Shown: positions 30,270 through 39,577 of the stretch, piece by piece | How positions within the stretch are numbered: the stretch's first letter is position 1 | Layout: every line of letters begins with the position of its first letter | Source of the DNA: Pseudomonas sp. Bc-h | GTDB taxonomy: Bacteria > Pseudomonadota > Gammaproteobacteria > Pseudomonadales > Pseudomonadaceae | Length of the DNA stretch: 64,000 nt | Assembly (NCBI RefSeq): GCF_002080045.1 | Contig: NZ_MUIN01000002.1 | Location: 464,127 to 528,126 of the forward strand | Direction of reading: 5' to 3' | Position numbers and translations under genes: made by a program | Notes under the pieces: generated by a model | What the model saw: the letters and a program-made list of their open reading frames with translations, nothing else | What the model was told of the DNA's origin: nothing | Databases searched by the model: none

Positions 30270-31996
30270 AGTTCAGGTCCCATCGAGAAGTGCAGACGAA
30301 TACCGCCATCGTCATCCAGTGCATGCGCCAGATCGAGGCGCAACGGGCCGACGGGCGAAACCCAGCGAATACCGATACCGACGCCGGTCTTGAGGCTCGG
30401 GAAGTCCAGCGAGTTGAAGGAGTTACCCTCGTCGACGAACGCCGCCACACGCCATTTTTCGGCGATGGAGTATTGATATTCGGCGCTGCCGGCGACCATG
30501 TAGCGGCCACCGATCTTGTCGCCATCGGAGTTTTCCGGCGACAGGGACTGGTAGTCGTACCCGCGAACGCTCTGATCGCCACCGGCGAAGAAGCGCAGCG
30601 AAGGAGGGATGGACTTGTAGCCGTTGGTGGCTGTGCCTCCCACCTGAATACGCCCGAGGAACCGGTGGTTCTGGGCAATGGTGGTCAGCCCCTTGACCAA
30701 CGCGGTGCCATGCAGCACGTTGGCGTCAGACCCCAGCCCTTCCTTCGCAACCTGAGTCTCGAACTGCAAGCGGTAACCGTTGTGCGGGTCGATCCGGTTG
30801 TCGCTTCGCAGGTAGGAATAGCTGATGCCGGGCATCAGCAAGGTGCTCAGGCCCTCGTCGTTGCCGAGCCGGTATTCCTCACGCTGCCACTTCAGGGAGA
30901 TGACGCGCTCCCATCCGCTGGGCAATTTGCTGTGCCATTCGGGGCCTACGGTGAGCAATTTACTCAGGCTGTCGGTGTCGGCGATTTCTTCGTACTGATA
31001 GCCGCCGGCGAATCGCAGCTTGTCCGTCAGGGGCGGATCCAGCGGGATGTCGTAGAACAGGCCTACGTTTTGCCGCGGCGCCGACAGCTCTGATTCAACG
31101 CCATAGCTGTGGCCTTGGGGGTTGACCCAGTGGCGGGTCCAGTTGGCCTTGACCCGCGGGCCCACGTCGGAGGAGTAGCCCACACCGAGGCCCATGGTGC
31201 GCGGTTTGCGCGTCTCCAGCTGAACGTTGACCGGAATCACCTGGCCCTGCGCGTCCGTAGGGGACGCATCGACACGCACACCCTCGAAATAACCGCTGGA
31301 TTGCATGGCCTGGTTCAGCTCGGCGATCAGCTCGGAATCGTAGGGCGTGTCTTCCTTGAACGGGACCATGCGCCGCAGCAGGTCGTCGTCGAACGGAGAA
31401 TCGCCACTGAACGACACCTTGCCCAGTGAGAAGCGCGGCCCGCTGTCATACACAAGCTCAATGTCGGCGACACCGGCCCGAGGGTCGACAGAAAGACGCT
31501 GGGTGACGAAGCGGCCGTTGAAAAATCCGTAACGCGCAGCCTGATTCTGGATCAGTCGTTTGGCGTCTTCGTAATGACCATGATTGAGCACAGCGCCGGA
31601 TTTGAGCGCGTCGCTCTTGGGCACCTTGAATGCCTTGAGCTGGTTGGCGGGGCCTTCGATGCGGACCGTGACATTGCGCAGATGCACTGGCTCGCCCGGT
31701 TGCACATTCAGGACCAGATGCAGGTCCTTGTCGGTGTGCTTGACCTCGCTGTCGATCTGCGCCTGGTAATAGCCCAGGGCCTGGGCCGCTTTTTGCGCCT
31801 GCTCGACGGCGCCCACGCTGAAGCGCTCCAGCGCTTGTTCGTCACGCTCGCCGAGGCTGCCCACGTACCCTTCAATATTGGATTTGAGCGCTGAGTTGGA
31901 AGGTTTGATCCGCACGTCCAGCTGGGCATCGGCGAGCGCCGCACAGCTGGATAACATCAGGAGAAAACCGCTGGTAAATCGACCGGGAAACTTCAT
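30266..31996 (-). CDS. tamA: Translocation and assembly module protein TamA
   Basis: An Omp85-family outer-membrane protein of 576 aa. It has a signal peptide (FLLMLSSCAALADA), three POTRA domains (about 25-265) and a 16-strand barrel with the conserved VRGYDYQ loop 6 motif near residue 480. It works with TamB in outer-membrane biogenesis. A GTG six codons upstream at 32014 is possible, but the ATG at 31996 gives a clean signal peptide. Neither start has a strong ribosome-binding site. Confidence 0.92.
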   Translation of the reverse strand: MKFPGRFTSGFLLMLSSCAALADAQLDVRIKPSNSALKSNIEGYVGSLGERDEQALERFSVGAVEQAQKAAQALGYYQAQIDSEVKHTDKDLHLVLNVQPGEPVHLRNVTVRIEGPANQLKAFKVPKSDALKSGAVLNHGHYEDAKRLIQNQAARYGFFNGRFVTQRLSVDPRAGVADIELVYDSGPRFSLGKVSFSGDSPFDDDLLRRMVPFKEDTPYDSELIAELNQAMQSSGYFEGVRVDASPTDAQGQVIPVNVQLETRKPRTMGLGVGYSSDVGPRVKANWTRHWVNPQGHSYGVESELSAPRQNVGLFYDIPLDPPLTDKLRFAGGYQYEEIADTDSLSKLLTVGPEWHSKLPSGWERVISLKWQREEYRLGNDEGLSTLLMPGISYSYLRSDNRIDPHNGYRLQFETQVAKEGLGSDANVLHGTALVKGLTTIAQNHRFLGRIQVGGTATNGYKSIPPSLRFFAGGDQSVRGYDYQSLSPENSDGDKIGGRYMVAGSAEYQYSIAEKWRVAAFVDEGNSFNSLDFPSLKTGVGIGIRWVSPVGPLRLDLAHALDDDGGIRLHFSMGPEL

Positions 31997-32063
31997 AGGC
32001 GCGGATGCTAACACGAGCGGCGGGTGCTGCTGGAACCCGCAAAAATTGAAAACTCACCCGCGT

Positions 32064-32714
32064 TCAAGCCATGGAACCCAGTGAAACCTGAGGATTTGGG
32101 TGGAAAAAAACATGCTCTCGGATTGGTCCTACAGCAACTTCGCCGATTTCCTCGTACCCCTGTCGTTTGTAGAATTCCAGGTAATGGCCGTTTCCAGTGT
32201 CCAGCACGATGCCTTGAGAGTGCTCGTCCACCGCGCACCAGTCATGCAGGGCTTGCAGCAGTTGTTCGCCGTAATGTTGCCCCTGAAAATCGGGGTGAAC
32301 ACCCAGCAGTGGCAATACATGGACAGCGTCTGACGGCAGGCAGGCCAGCACTGCGTGGTAATACTCCAGATAGCGCTGGGTGCAGCGCCACCCGGTGCTC
32401 ATCACCATGCGCAGGCGCCACGCCCAGCTTTCCGTGATGCCCAGGCGGCGTTGAGGCGGCGCAATGAGCGCAACGCCCACCAGTCGATCCTCCACGAACA
32501 GGCCCAGAGCCGGCATGTCCTGCAGAAAATGCTGTTTGACCAGTTCGCGAATGGTCGCGCGAACCCTCTGCTCATAACCGGAGCGACCTGACTCGAACAG
32601 GTAACCGAAGCTGGGCTCGTGACGGTAGGCGTGATAAAGCAGCGAGCGCGCCTCCCGGGAATAGCCCCCGTCCAATTGACGGATCTGGGCCAATTCAGTC
32701 GCTGATTCAGGCAT
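32064..32714 (-). CDS. GNAT family N-acetyltransferase
   Basis: A protein of 216 aa with a single GNAT domain. Acetyl-CoA binding motif A appears as LPLLGVHPDFQGQHYGEQLL (about 133-152), followed by motif B residues GHYLEFYKRQGYEE. The substrate is unknown. It lies between tamA and the exonuclease gene, divergent from the latter. Confidence 0.87.
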   Translation of the reverse strand: MPESATELAQIRQLDGGYSREARSLLYHAYRHEPSFGYLFESGRSGYEQRVRATIRELVKQHFLQDMPALGLFVEDRLVGVALIAPPQRRLGITESWAWRLRMVMSTGWRCTQRYLEYYHAVLACLPSDAVHVLPLLGVHPDFQGQHYGEQLLQALHDWCAVDEHSQGIVLDTGNGHYLEFYKRQGYEEIGEVAVGPIREHVFFHPNPQVSLGSMA

Positions 32715-32929
32715 GTGAGCGTGTCCCTTTCGATGACGACCCGACTCGGTAGGACGGGTTCAAAGTGTCAAGCGTTCGAGTGGTGGCCTCTGACGACAGT
32801 TCCGGCTAATTTTTCAGGCGTTTCCCACAGCGTAGCAGCCACTTGGGATCCTGATATGACGCTATGGGCTGGCCGTGGGCAGAGAGGTCGGCTAGCATCG
32901 CTGTTTGTTTTTTGCCAGGACTGCCGTCT

Positions 32930-33742
32930 ATGAAAATTGTGTCTTTCAACATCAACGGCCTGCGCGCCCGTCCGCACCAGTTGGCGGCACTGATTGAAAA
33001 ACACCAGCCCGACGTCATTGGCCTGCAGGAAACCAAGGTCTCGGACGAGCAGTTTCCACAGGCGGAAATCGAAGCGCTGGGCTATCACGTGCATTTTCAT
33101 GGCCAGAAAGGCCACTACGGCGTTGCGCTGCTTTCCCGCCAGGCACCTCTGTCGCTGCACAAAGGCTTCGACACCGATGACGAAGAGGCTCAGCGCCGCT
33201 TCATCTGGGGCACTTTCGCCGATCGCAACGGCCTGCCGGTGACGATCATGAACGGCTATTTCCCTCAAGGCGAAAGCCGCGACCACCCGACCAAGTTTCC
33301 GGCCAAGACCCGGTTCTACGCCGATCTTCAGCAGTTGCTGGAAACCCGCTTCAGCAATGACCAGCCGCTGGTGGTGATGGGTGACGTCAACATTTCCCCG
33401 GAAGACAGCGACATCGGTATTGGCCCGGACAATGCCAAACGCTGGCTGAAAACCGGCAAGTGCAGCTTCCTGCCAGAAGAGCGCGAATGGATGGCTAAGC
33501 TGAAGAACTGGGGCCTGGTGGACAGCTTCCGGCATCTGTACCCGGAAGTGATCGATCAGTTCAGCTGGTTCGACTACCGCAGTCGCGGTTTCGAGGACGA
33601 GCCCAAGCGCGGCCTGCGCATCGACCTGATCCTCGCCTCCCACGGCTTGCAGCCGCGGATCAAGGCGGCGGGCGTGGATTACGATCTGCGCGGGATGGAG
33701 AAGCCATCGGATCACGCACCAATCTGGCTTGAATTGAGCTGA
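32930..33742 (+). CDS. xthA: Exodeoxyribonuclease III
   Basis: An exonuclease III/AP endonuclease of 270 aa that removes 3' blocks and cuts at abasic sites in base-excision repair. Motifs: LQETKV with the metal-binding Glu (about 34), [10 protein letters not shown] (about 150) and the terminal [11 protein letters not shown] with the catalytic Asp-His. The start at [14 protein letters not shown] matches the family N-terminus. The upstream in-frame extension has no homology. Confidence 0.95.
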   Translation: MKIVSFNINGLRARPHQLAALIEKHQPDVIGLQETKVSDEQFPQAEIEALGYHVHFHGQKGHYGVALLSRQAPLSLHKGFDTDDEEAQRRFIWGTFADRNGLPVTIMNGYFPQGESRDHPTKFPAKTRFYADLQQLLETRFSNDQPLVVMGDVNISPEDSDIGIGPDNAKRWLKTGKCSFLPEEREWMAKLKNWGLVDSFRHLYPEVIDQFSWFDYRSRGFEDEPKRGLRIDLILASHGLQPRIKAAGVDYDLRGMEKPSDHAPIWLELS

Positions 33743-33761
33743 AACGCCATCGATTTCCCTT

Positions 33762-33832
33762 TGTAACAGCCAGGCTTGGCTGCATTAGCGATTTCAAAAA
33801 CGCAACCGCCGTCAAGCTGGACTGCCACAGGC
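33762..33832. repeat. Degenerate dispersed repeat (GTAACAGCC family)
   Basis: A gene-end element starting GTAACAGCCAGGCTTGG and ending ACCGCCGTCAAGCTGGACTG. It resembles the copies at 37913-37978, 45774-45820, 59791-59860 and 63125-63194. It sits just after xthA and may fold into a transcript-end hairpin. Confidence 0.5.
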
Positions 33833-33850
33833 CTGGCATGTCACATCCAT

Positions 33851-33879
33851 CTGTCACATAGCCGTAACGCATCTGTCTT
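33851..33879 (+). promoter_or_regulatory. Pho box with three 11-bp repeats
   Basis: CTGTCAC (33851), CCGTAAC (33862) and CTGTCTT (33873) are spaced exactly 11 bases apart, the spacing of PhoB direct repeats (consensus CTGTCAT). A TATTCT -10-like hexamer starts at 33879. The box lies about 30 bases before the PstS-like/OmpA gene, which would then be induced by phosphate starvation. Confidence 0.7.
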
Positions 33880-33908
33880 ATTCTCCGGGCAACCCTCGGC
33901 CCAAGAAG

Positions 33909-35273
33909 ATGCCGCACATGCAGCGCACCCGTTTTATTCCCTCTCTATACGCGGCAGTTTTGCTCGGCGTTTTTCCGCTCTGCGCAAATGCAACCAGCCT
34001 GGCCGAGCCTGAGGACGGCGCGCCTGTACTGCGAATCCAGGGCTCGAATACCATTGGCGCGCAACTGGGGCCAGCACTGGTCGCCGGACTGCTCGATAAA
34101 CAGGGCGCCGGCTCCATCCAGCAACAACCGGGCACCCAGCCCAACGAAATACGCGTCACAGGGTTATTACCTTCTGGGCAAAAAGTGAGCATCGACGTTG
34201 CCGCCCATGGTTCCAGCACGGGCTTTGCCGCGCTGAAGACCGGCCAGGCCGATCTCGCGGCTTCTTCAAGGCCGATCAAGAATGCCGAAGTCAGGGAACT
34301 TGCAGGCCTGGGCGATCTGCGCAGCCAGGACGCCGAACAAGTAATTGCCATCGATGGCGTGGCCGTGATCCTCCACCCCGCCAACCCGGTGCGAGAACTG
34401 AGCATCAATCAGTTGGCAAAGATCTTCTCTGGAGAAATCCACGATTGGGAGCAACTGGGCGGCACTGGCGGCGCCATTCATCTATACGCCCGTGATCAGC
34501 AGTCCGGGACCTTCGACACCTTTAACGAACTGGTACTGACCAGGTTCGGTAAAAGCCTGGCTCGCGATGCGCAGCGTTTTGAATCCAGCGAGGGCTTGTC
34601 CGATGAAGTCAGCAATGACCGCCAGGCCATCGGGTTCATCGGCCTGCCCTACGTGCGCAGGGCCAAAGCGGTGGCGATTATCGATGGCGAGTCCAAACCC
34701 ATGTTGCCGAGCATCAGCCTGATCGCCACCGAGGATTATCCGCTGTCACGCAGGCTTTATTTCTACCTGCCTTCAGACTCCAAACAGCGCTGGGCCAAGG
34801 CACTGGTGCGTTTTGCTCAGAGCCCGCAGGGGCAGTCCATCGTCGCGCAGAACGGTTTCGTCGCGCAGACGGTACAGGCGGTGAAAGTCCGCGCGACCGC
34901 TGAAATGCCCGCCGACTACCAGAACCTGACACGCGAAGCCGAGCGCCTGTCGGTAAACTTTCGCTTCGCACAGGGCAGCGCCTCACTGGATACCAAGGCA
35001 CGCCTGGACCTCAAACGCGTAGTCGATTACCTGAAGGCCCACGACAAGCTGAACCAGAAAGTCACCCTGGTGGGTTTTGGCGACGCGAAAAGCGACCCGT
35101 CACGGGCGCAGTTACTGTCCAAACTGCGGGCCATGGCAGTGCGTCGGGAATTATTGAAAGGCGACGTGATCCTGCGCGATGTGCGCGGTTTCGGCGACGA
35201 AATGCCCGTGGCGACCAATGATGTCGACGAAGGCCGGATCAAGAATCGGAGGGTCGAAGTGTGGGTAGAGTGA
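33909..35273 (+). CDS. PstS-like phosphate-binding / OmpA fusion protein
   Basis: An exported protein of 454 aa. A signal peptide (ending near PLCANA) leads to a PstS-like periplasmic binding domain (about 30-310; IQGSNTIGAQLGPALV, YARDQQSGTFDTFNEL) and a C-terminal OmpA peptidoglycan-binding domain (about 340-454; NFRFAQGS, NRRVEVWVE). This suggests a phosphate-binding protein tethered to the cell wall rather than a transporter subunit. No pst genes are adjacent. An alternative ATG at 33918 is better spaced from AAGAAG. A triple Pho box upstream supports phosphate control. Confidence 0.9.
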   Translation: MPHMQRTRFIPSLYAAVLLGVFPLCANATSLAEPEDGAPVLRIQGSNTIGAQLGPALVAGLLDKQGAGSIQQQPGTQPNEIRVTGLLPSGQKVSIDVAAHGSSTGFAALKTGQADLAASSRPIKNAEVRELAGLGDLRSQDAEQVIAIDGVAVILHPANPVRELSINQLAKIFSGEIHDWEQLGGTGGAIHLYARDQQSGTFDTFNELVLTRFGKSLARDAQRFESSEGLSDEVSNDRQAIGFIGLPYVRRAKAVAIIDGESKPMLPSISLIATEDYPLSRRLYFYLPSDSKQRWAKALVRFAQSPQGQSIVAQNGFVAQTVQAVKVRATAEMPADYQNLTREAERLSVNFRFAQGSASLDTKARLDLKRVVDYLKAHDKLNQKVTLVGFGDAKSDPSRAQLLSKLRAMAVRRELLKGDVILRDVRGFGDEMPVATNDVDEGRIKNRRVEVWVE

Positions 35274-35322
35274 CGATTCGATGTCTTACATCCCGCGCTG
35301 CCGCCGACTAAACCCAACCCCT

Positions 35323-35412
35323 GTGGGAAGGAGCGTGCTCGCGAAAGCGTCAGTACACCCAAAGTATTCTCCTGCAGATGTCGAATGCCTTCGCCAGCAA
35401 GCGCCCTCCCAC
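35323..35412. repeat. Paired REP element
   Basis: Inverted REP arms at 35323-35345 (GTGGGAAGGAGCGTGCTCGC type) and 35390-35412 flank a 44-base spacer. It is the same family as 11478-11563. It lies between the convergent PstS-like/OmpA and acyl-CoA dehydrogenase genes. Confidence 0.8.
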
Positions 35413-35436
35413 GCGTAGCTCATCGCTCGCTCAGTC

Positions 35437-36669
35437 TCAGCGATGCTCGCTGCGCATCATCTCTTTGGGCACGTATTTGCCCACTTCATATTTGCCAATC
35501 GCTGCGCGGTGCACCTCATCCGGGCCGTCGGCCAGGCGCAGGGTGCGCTGCATCGCGTACATGTAGGCCAGCGGGAAGTCGCCGGACACACCTGCACCGC
35601 CATGCATCTGGATCGCCCGGTCGATCACCCGCAATGCAACGTTCGGCGCTACCACCTTGATCTGGGCAATCTCGCTCTTTGCCACCTTATTGCCGACGGT
35701 GTCCATCATGTACGCCGCTTTGAGGGTCAACAGCCGCGCCATGTCGATCTCCATTCGCGAGTCGGCGATCTTGTCGATGTTGCCGCCCAATCGGGCCAGC
35801 GGACGACCGAATGCCGTGCGCTGTACCGAACGTTTGCACATCAGTTCCAGGGCTCGCTCAGCCATGCCGATCGAGCGCATGCAGTGGTGAATACGCCCAG
35901 GGCCAAGGCGCCCCTGGGCGATTTCGAAGCCTCGTCCTTCGCCCAACAGGACGTTTTCGTATGGCACCCGCACATTGTCGAACAGCACTTCGGCATGGCC
36001 GTGGGGTGCGTCGTCGTAACCGAATACCGGCAATGGACGGACGATCTTCACCCCCGGGGCGTCGGTTGGCACCAGAATCATCGAATGCTGCTGATGACGT
36101 GGGCCGTCGGGATTGCTCAGGCCCATGAAGATCATGATCTTGCAGCGCGGGTCGCATGCCCCAGAAGTCCACCACTTGCGGCCGTTGATCACCCACTCAT
36201 CACCCTCTCGCTCAGCACGGGCCGCCATGTTGGTGGCATCCGAGGACGCAACGTCCGGTTCAGTCATGGCAAAGGCCGAGCGGATTTCGCCACGCAATAA
36301 AGGCTCCAGCCATTGCTGCTTCTGGCCTTCGTTGGCATAGCGCACCAGCACTTCCATGTTGCCGGTATCGGGCGCCGAGCAGTTGAACGGTTCCGGCCCG
36401 AGCAGCGAACGGCCCATGATTTCCGCCAGGGGCGCGTATTCAAGGTTGGTCAGACCAGCCCCCAGTTCGGACTCTGGCAGAAACAGGTTCCACAGCCCCT
36501 CGGCCTTGGCGCGGGCCTTGAGCTCTTCCATGATCGCGGTTGGCTGCCAGCGATCCCCTTCGGCCACTTGACGTTCGAACACCGGCTCGGCCGGGTACAC
36601 GTACGCGTCCATGAACGCGGTTACGCGCTCGCGCAGTTCCTGAACCTTGGGGGAGTAAGCGAAATCCAT
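35437..36669 (-). CDS. Acyl-CoA dehydrogenase (ACAD10/11-like)
   Basis: A flavin acyl-CoA dehydrogenase of 410 aa. Motifs: [15 protein letters not shown] (FAD and substrate binding, about 133), WWTSGA, and the C-terminal [19 protein letters not shown] (about 355). The form resembles ACAD10/11, which act on long or 4-hydroxy acyl-CoAs, but the substrate is not certain. It diverges from a LysR gene (193-base gap) that probably controls it. It is not part of the liu cluster downstream. Confidence 0.9.
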   Translation of the reverse strand: MDFAYSPKVQELRERVTAFMDAYVYPAEPVFERQVAEGDRWQPTAIMEELKARAKAEGLWNLFLPESELGAGLTNLEYAPLAEIMGRSLLGPEPFNCSAPDTGNMEVLVRYANEGQKQQWLEPLLRGEIRSAFAMTEPDVASSDATNMAARAEREGDEWVINGRKWWTSGACDPRCKIMIFMGLSNPDGPRHQQHSMILVPTDAPGVKIVRPLPVFGYDDAPHGHAEVLFDNVRVPYENVLLGEGRGFEIAQGRLGPGRIHHCMRSIGMAERALELMCKRSVQRTAFGRPLARLGGNIDKIADSRMEIDMARLLTLKAAYMMDTVGNKVAKSEIAQIKVVAPNVALRVIDRAIQMHGGAGVSGDFPLAYMYAMQRTLRLADGPDEVHRAAIGKYEVGKYVPKEMMRSEHR

Positions 36670-36862
36670 GGGGCAGTTACCTTCTGATGAGGTGATTTCA
36701 AGTCTTGGGTCGATGCTAGAGCAGGGCTTTGCATTTATCTAACCTATTCTCGGCGTGTATAAACATTCATAACCGATATATGATCAGCTCGTTCCCGAAC
36801 GTCAGTACCAAGTCAGCCCCGAACCACCGCCCAATAACAAAAGCAGCGTGAGGCGCACAGCA

Positions 36863-37810
36863 ATGAACCTGAGCAAGGTCGATCTCAATCTCTTTATTGT
36901 CTTTGACGCCATCTATACCGAAGCCAACCTGACCCGCGCCGGGCAGATCGTCGGCATCACTCAGCCCGCCGTTTCCAACGCTCTAGCGCGGTTGCGCGAG
37001 ACCTTCAACGACCCGCTGTTCGTGCGCACCGCCCAAGGCATGGTGCCCACGCCAATGGCGCAGAACATCATCGGCCCGGTGCGCAATGCGCTGTCACTGC
37101 TGCGGGTCTCGGTGCAGGAAAGCCGGATTTTCAACCCGTTGCAGGCGAACAAGAATTACCGGATCAGCATGACCGACCTCACCGAGGCGATCATTCTGCC
37201 GGCGCTGTTCCAGCGGCTGCGTCGCCTCGCGCCCGCCGTGACCATCGAAAGCTTTTTGTCCAAACGCCGGGAGACCACCAAGGAACTGGCAGCCGGCCGA
37301 CTGGATTTCGCTGTGGACGCGCCGCTCAATACCGACCCGCAGGTGCGCCACGTCAAGCTGATGGAAGACAACTACGTGTGCGCCATGCGCAAGGGCCATC
37401 CGTTGGCGCAGAAGCAGAGCCTCAGCCTGGATGATTACCTGTCGGTGGCCCACATCCACATCTCCAGCCGCCGCAGCGGTCTGGGTTATGTGGACCTGGC
37501 TCTCGGGAAAATGGGGATACAACGCAAGATCGCCCTGCGCTCGCAGCATTACCTGATGGCGTCCCAGGTGCTGCAGCAGACGGACATGGTGATGACGGTT
37601 CCGGAACGGTTCGCCCGTCGCAACGACCTGCACTTCGTTCACCTGCCGGTCAATGACGTGCCCACTGTGGAGACGCATCTGTACTGGCACGAAAGCACTG
37701 ACCAGGATCCGGCCAACCGCTGGATGCGCGAGCAGATCATCGAGCTGTGCCAATTGGTGGTGGCGCAGGAGCGCAAACTGGAGAAAGAATTGGCTACGGC
37801 TACTGTCTGA
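36863..37810 (+). CDS. LysR-family regulator (NodD/NahR subgroup)
   Basis: A LysR regulator of 315 aa with helix-turn-helix LTRAGQIVGITQPAVSNALA (about 22-42) and the FVRTAQGMVPTPMA signature of the NodD/NahR/SyrM subgroup. GAGG precedes the ATG at 36863, which I preferred over a start five codons upstream. It is divergent from the acyl-CoA dehydrogenase gene, its likely target. The effector is unknown and may be an acyl-CoA or aromatic acid. Confidence 0.9.
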   Translation: MNLSKVDLNLFIVFDAIYTEANLTRAGQIVGITQPAVSNALARLRETFNDPLFVRTAQGMVPTPMAQNIIGPVRNALSLLRVSVQESRIFNPLQANKNYRISMTDLTEAIILPALFQRLRRLAPAVTIESFLSKRRETTKELAAGRLDFAVDAPLNTDPQVRHVKLMEDNYVCAMRKGHPLAQKQSLSLDDYLSVAHIHISSRRSGLGYVDLALGKMGIQRKIALRSQHYLMASQVLQQTDMVMTVPERFARRNDLHFVHLPVNDVPTVETHLYWHESTDQDPANRWMREQIIELCQLVVAQERKLEKELATATV

Positions 37811-37912
37811 GTTAGAGCAATGAGTTAGCTGCAGACTCTCATGTAGTTTCGAGATATTGTTCAAGCAGTTTCGAGGTCTGCTTCTCGTCGTTTTTTATTG
37901 AAATAAACGCCC

Positions 37913-37978
37913 TTTAACAGCCCAGCTTGCCAGCGGTAGCGGTCTGTCGAGTACTGCCGCCGGCAAGCCGGACGGGTT
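37913..37978. repeat. Dispersed GC-rich repeat
   Basis: TTAACAGCCCAGCTTGCCAG-type start with a matching CTGCCGCCGGCAAGCCGGAC arm. Same family as 33762, 45774, 59791 and 63125. It lies between the LysR gene and liuR. Confidence 0.5.
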
Positions 37979-38009
37979 CAGGGTGGCTGCATGTGAGTGC
38001 TGAGTTCGC

Positions 38010-38025
38010 TTGACGTTAACGTCAA
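38010..38025 (+). promoter_or_regulatory. LiuR operator upstream of liuR
   Basis: TTGACGTTAACGTCAA is a perfect 16-bp palindrome 45 bases before the liuR start. It matches the LiuR-type operator (TTTACGTTAACGTAAA) and the second site at 40022-40037, implying autoregulation of liuR-liuE. Confidence 0.8.
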
Positions 38026-38069
38026 GGTCGCCGTACGTTAGCCCGAAGCACTCTCCTCCGAGCACCTCC

Positions 38070-38453
38070 ATGAGCAACCCGACTTACAGCATTTCCGACC
38101 TCGCCCGCGAGCTGGACATCACCACCCGCACCATTCGCTTCTATGAAGAGCAAGGCATGCTCAGCCCCGAGCGGCGTGGTCTGGAGCGTGTCTACAGTGC
38201 CCGCGACAAAGTCACCCTCAAGCTCATCCTGCGTGGCAAGCGCATCGGGTTTTCCCTGGCCGAGTGCCGCGACTTGATCGGGCTTTATGACCCGAGCGGT
38301 GATAACCAGAAGCAGCTCGTCACCATGCTGGACAAAATTACCGAACGCCGTGCACAGCTGGATCAGCAGTTGCTTGACATCCAGCAAATGCAACTGGAGC
38401 TGGATACGGCGGAAGAACGATGCAAGATTGCACTGAGTAATTCCGTTAAATAA
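38070..38453 (+). CDS. liuR: MerR-family regulator LiuR
   Basis: A MerR regulator of 127 aa. The winged helix is at the N-terminus (YSISDLARELDITTRTIRFY) with the EEQGMLSPER wing and a C-terminal coiled coil (about 80-115). It lacks the metal-binding cysteine pattern of metal-sensing MerR proteins. LiuR represses branched-chain amino-acid and isovalerate genes until acyl-CoA intermediates build up. The start at 38070 skips 20 codons that overlap the operator. The gene precedes liuE by 52 bases. Confidence 0.92.
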   Translation: MSNPTYSISDLARELDITTRTIRFYEEQGMLSPERRGLERVYSARDKVTLKLILRGKRIGFSLAECRDLIGLYDPSGDNQKQLVTMLDKITERRAQLDQQLLDIQQMQLELDTAEERCKIALSNSVK

Positions 38454-38505
38454 CAATAGTTTAAGCTACACTCCAAGAAACAACACGAACAAGGAAAGCC
38501 GCCCC

Positions 38506-39405
38506 ATGTCTCTCCCTCAACGCGTACGCCTGGTTGAAGTCGGCCCCCGCGACGGCCTGCAGAATGAGTCCCAGCCCATTAGCGTCGCCGACAAGGTGAT
38601 GCTGGTAAACGAGCTGACCGACGCAGGCCTTGGCTACATCGAGGTCGGCAGTTTCGTCTCGCCCAAATGGGTTCCGCAGATGGCAGGCTCAGCGCAAGTG
38701 TTTGCCAATATCGCGCGCAAAGACGGGGTTACCTACGCCGCACTCGCGCCGAACATGCGCGGGTTTGAAGATGCATTGGCGGCCGGCGTCAAAGAGGTCG
38801 CAGTCTTTGCAGCGGCTTCCGAAGCGTTCTCACAACGCAATATCAATTGCTCGATCAGCGAAAGTCTTGATCGCTTCCTGCCGATCATGGAGGCCGCGCG
38901 ACTGCACGGGATCAAAGTGCGGGGTTACGTGTCCTGCGTCCTGGGCTGCCCGTATGAAGGCGATGTCGACCCGAAACAGGTGGCGGCGGTGGCGAACGAA
39001 CTGATCGCCATGGGCTGTTACGAAGTGTCACTGGGGGACACCATCGGCACCGGGACGCCGGGCGCAACGCGCGAGTTGTTCAACACAGTGGCCGGGCAGA
39101 TTCCCCGCGGCCGACTCGCCGGGCACTTCCACGACACCTACGGCCAGGCGCTGGCGAACATCTATGCCAGCCTTGAAGAAGGCATTCAGGTGTTCGACAG
39201 CTCAGTCGCAGGGCTCGGCGGCTGCCCTTATGCCAAAGGGGCCAGCGGCAATGTCGCCAGTGAAGACGTGCTGTACATGCTCAACGGCCTGGGCATCGAG
39301 ACCGGTATCGACCTCGACAAGCTGATTGCCGCCGGCCAACGAATCAGCCAGGTGCTGGGCCGTGCCAACGGGTCGCGTGTGGCAAAGGCACGTTTGTCGG
39401 CCTGA
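38506..39405 (+). CDS. liuE: Hydroxymethylglutaryl-CoA lyase LiuE
   Basis: HMG-CoA lyase of 299 aa, the last step of leucine catabolism, splitting HMG-CoA to acetyl-CoA and acetoacetate. Motifs: VEVGPRDGLQNE at the N-terminus, HFHDTYGQALAN (metal ligands, about 205) and the signature GLGGCPYAKGASGN with the catalytic Cys (about 237). AAGGAAAG lies upstream of the ATG. In many pseudomonads this gene ends the liuABCDE run, but here it sits between liuR and the CrcY-type RNA. Confidence 0.95.
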   Translation: MSLPQRVRLVEVGPRDGLQNESQPISVADKVMLVNELTDAGLGYIEVGSFVSPKWVPQMAGSAQVFANIARKDGVTYAALAPNMRGFEDALAAGVKEVAVFAAASEAFSQRNINCSISESLDRFLPIMEAARLHGIKVRGYVSCVLGCPYEGDVDPKQVAAVANELIAMGCYEVSLGDTIGTGTPGATRELFNTVAGQIPRGRLAGHFHDTYGQALANIYASLEEGIQVFDSSVAGLGGCPYAKGASGNVASEDVLYMLNGLGIETGIDLDKLIAAGQRISQVLGRANGSRVAKARLSA

Positions 39406-39426
39406 TGTGCGACAACTTGTCACACA

Positions 39427-39469
39427 GTGTTACCCTCGTGGGCAATGAAGCGAAGGAAACGGGTAACAC
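39427..39469 (+). promoter_or_regulatory. GTGTTACCC/GGGTAACAC inverted repeat upstream of the CrcY-type promoter
   Basis: Perfect 9-bp arms at 39427-39435 and 39461-39469 lie 80-125 bases before the sigma54 -24 box, the usual position of an enhancer site. The TGTTAC/GTAACA half-sites resemble what I recall of CbrB sites, but the 25-base spacer differs from the remembered N14 arrangement, so CbrB binding is a proposal. Confidence 0.45.
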
Positions 39470-39487
39470 GGAAACACCTGGTAAAGG

Positions 39488-39516
39488 ATTCGGCTGCTGG
39501 CCGAATGCGGGTTTTT
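39488..39516 (+). terminator. Intrinsic terminator of liuE
   Basis: ATTCGGC-tgctg-GCCGAAT is a perfect stem followed by GCGGGTTTTT. It would end liuR-liuE transcripts before the CrcY-type promoter. Confidence 0.65.
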
Positions 39517-39551
39517 CCTCAAGGCCACGGTTTCCGGGACTTGTTAAAAGT

Positions 39552-39567
39552 TGGCATGGCTTCTGCT
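39552..39567 (+). promoter_or_regulatory. Sigma54 (RpoN) -24/-12 promoter of the CrcY-type RNA
   Basis: TTGGCATGGCTTCTGCT has GG (39553-39554) and GC (39565-39566) separated by exactly ten bases, the defining spacing of a -24/-12 promoter. The predicted RNA start is about 39578. Confidence 0.8.
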
Positions 39568-39577
39568 ACGTCTTACG

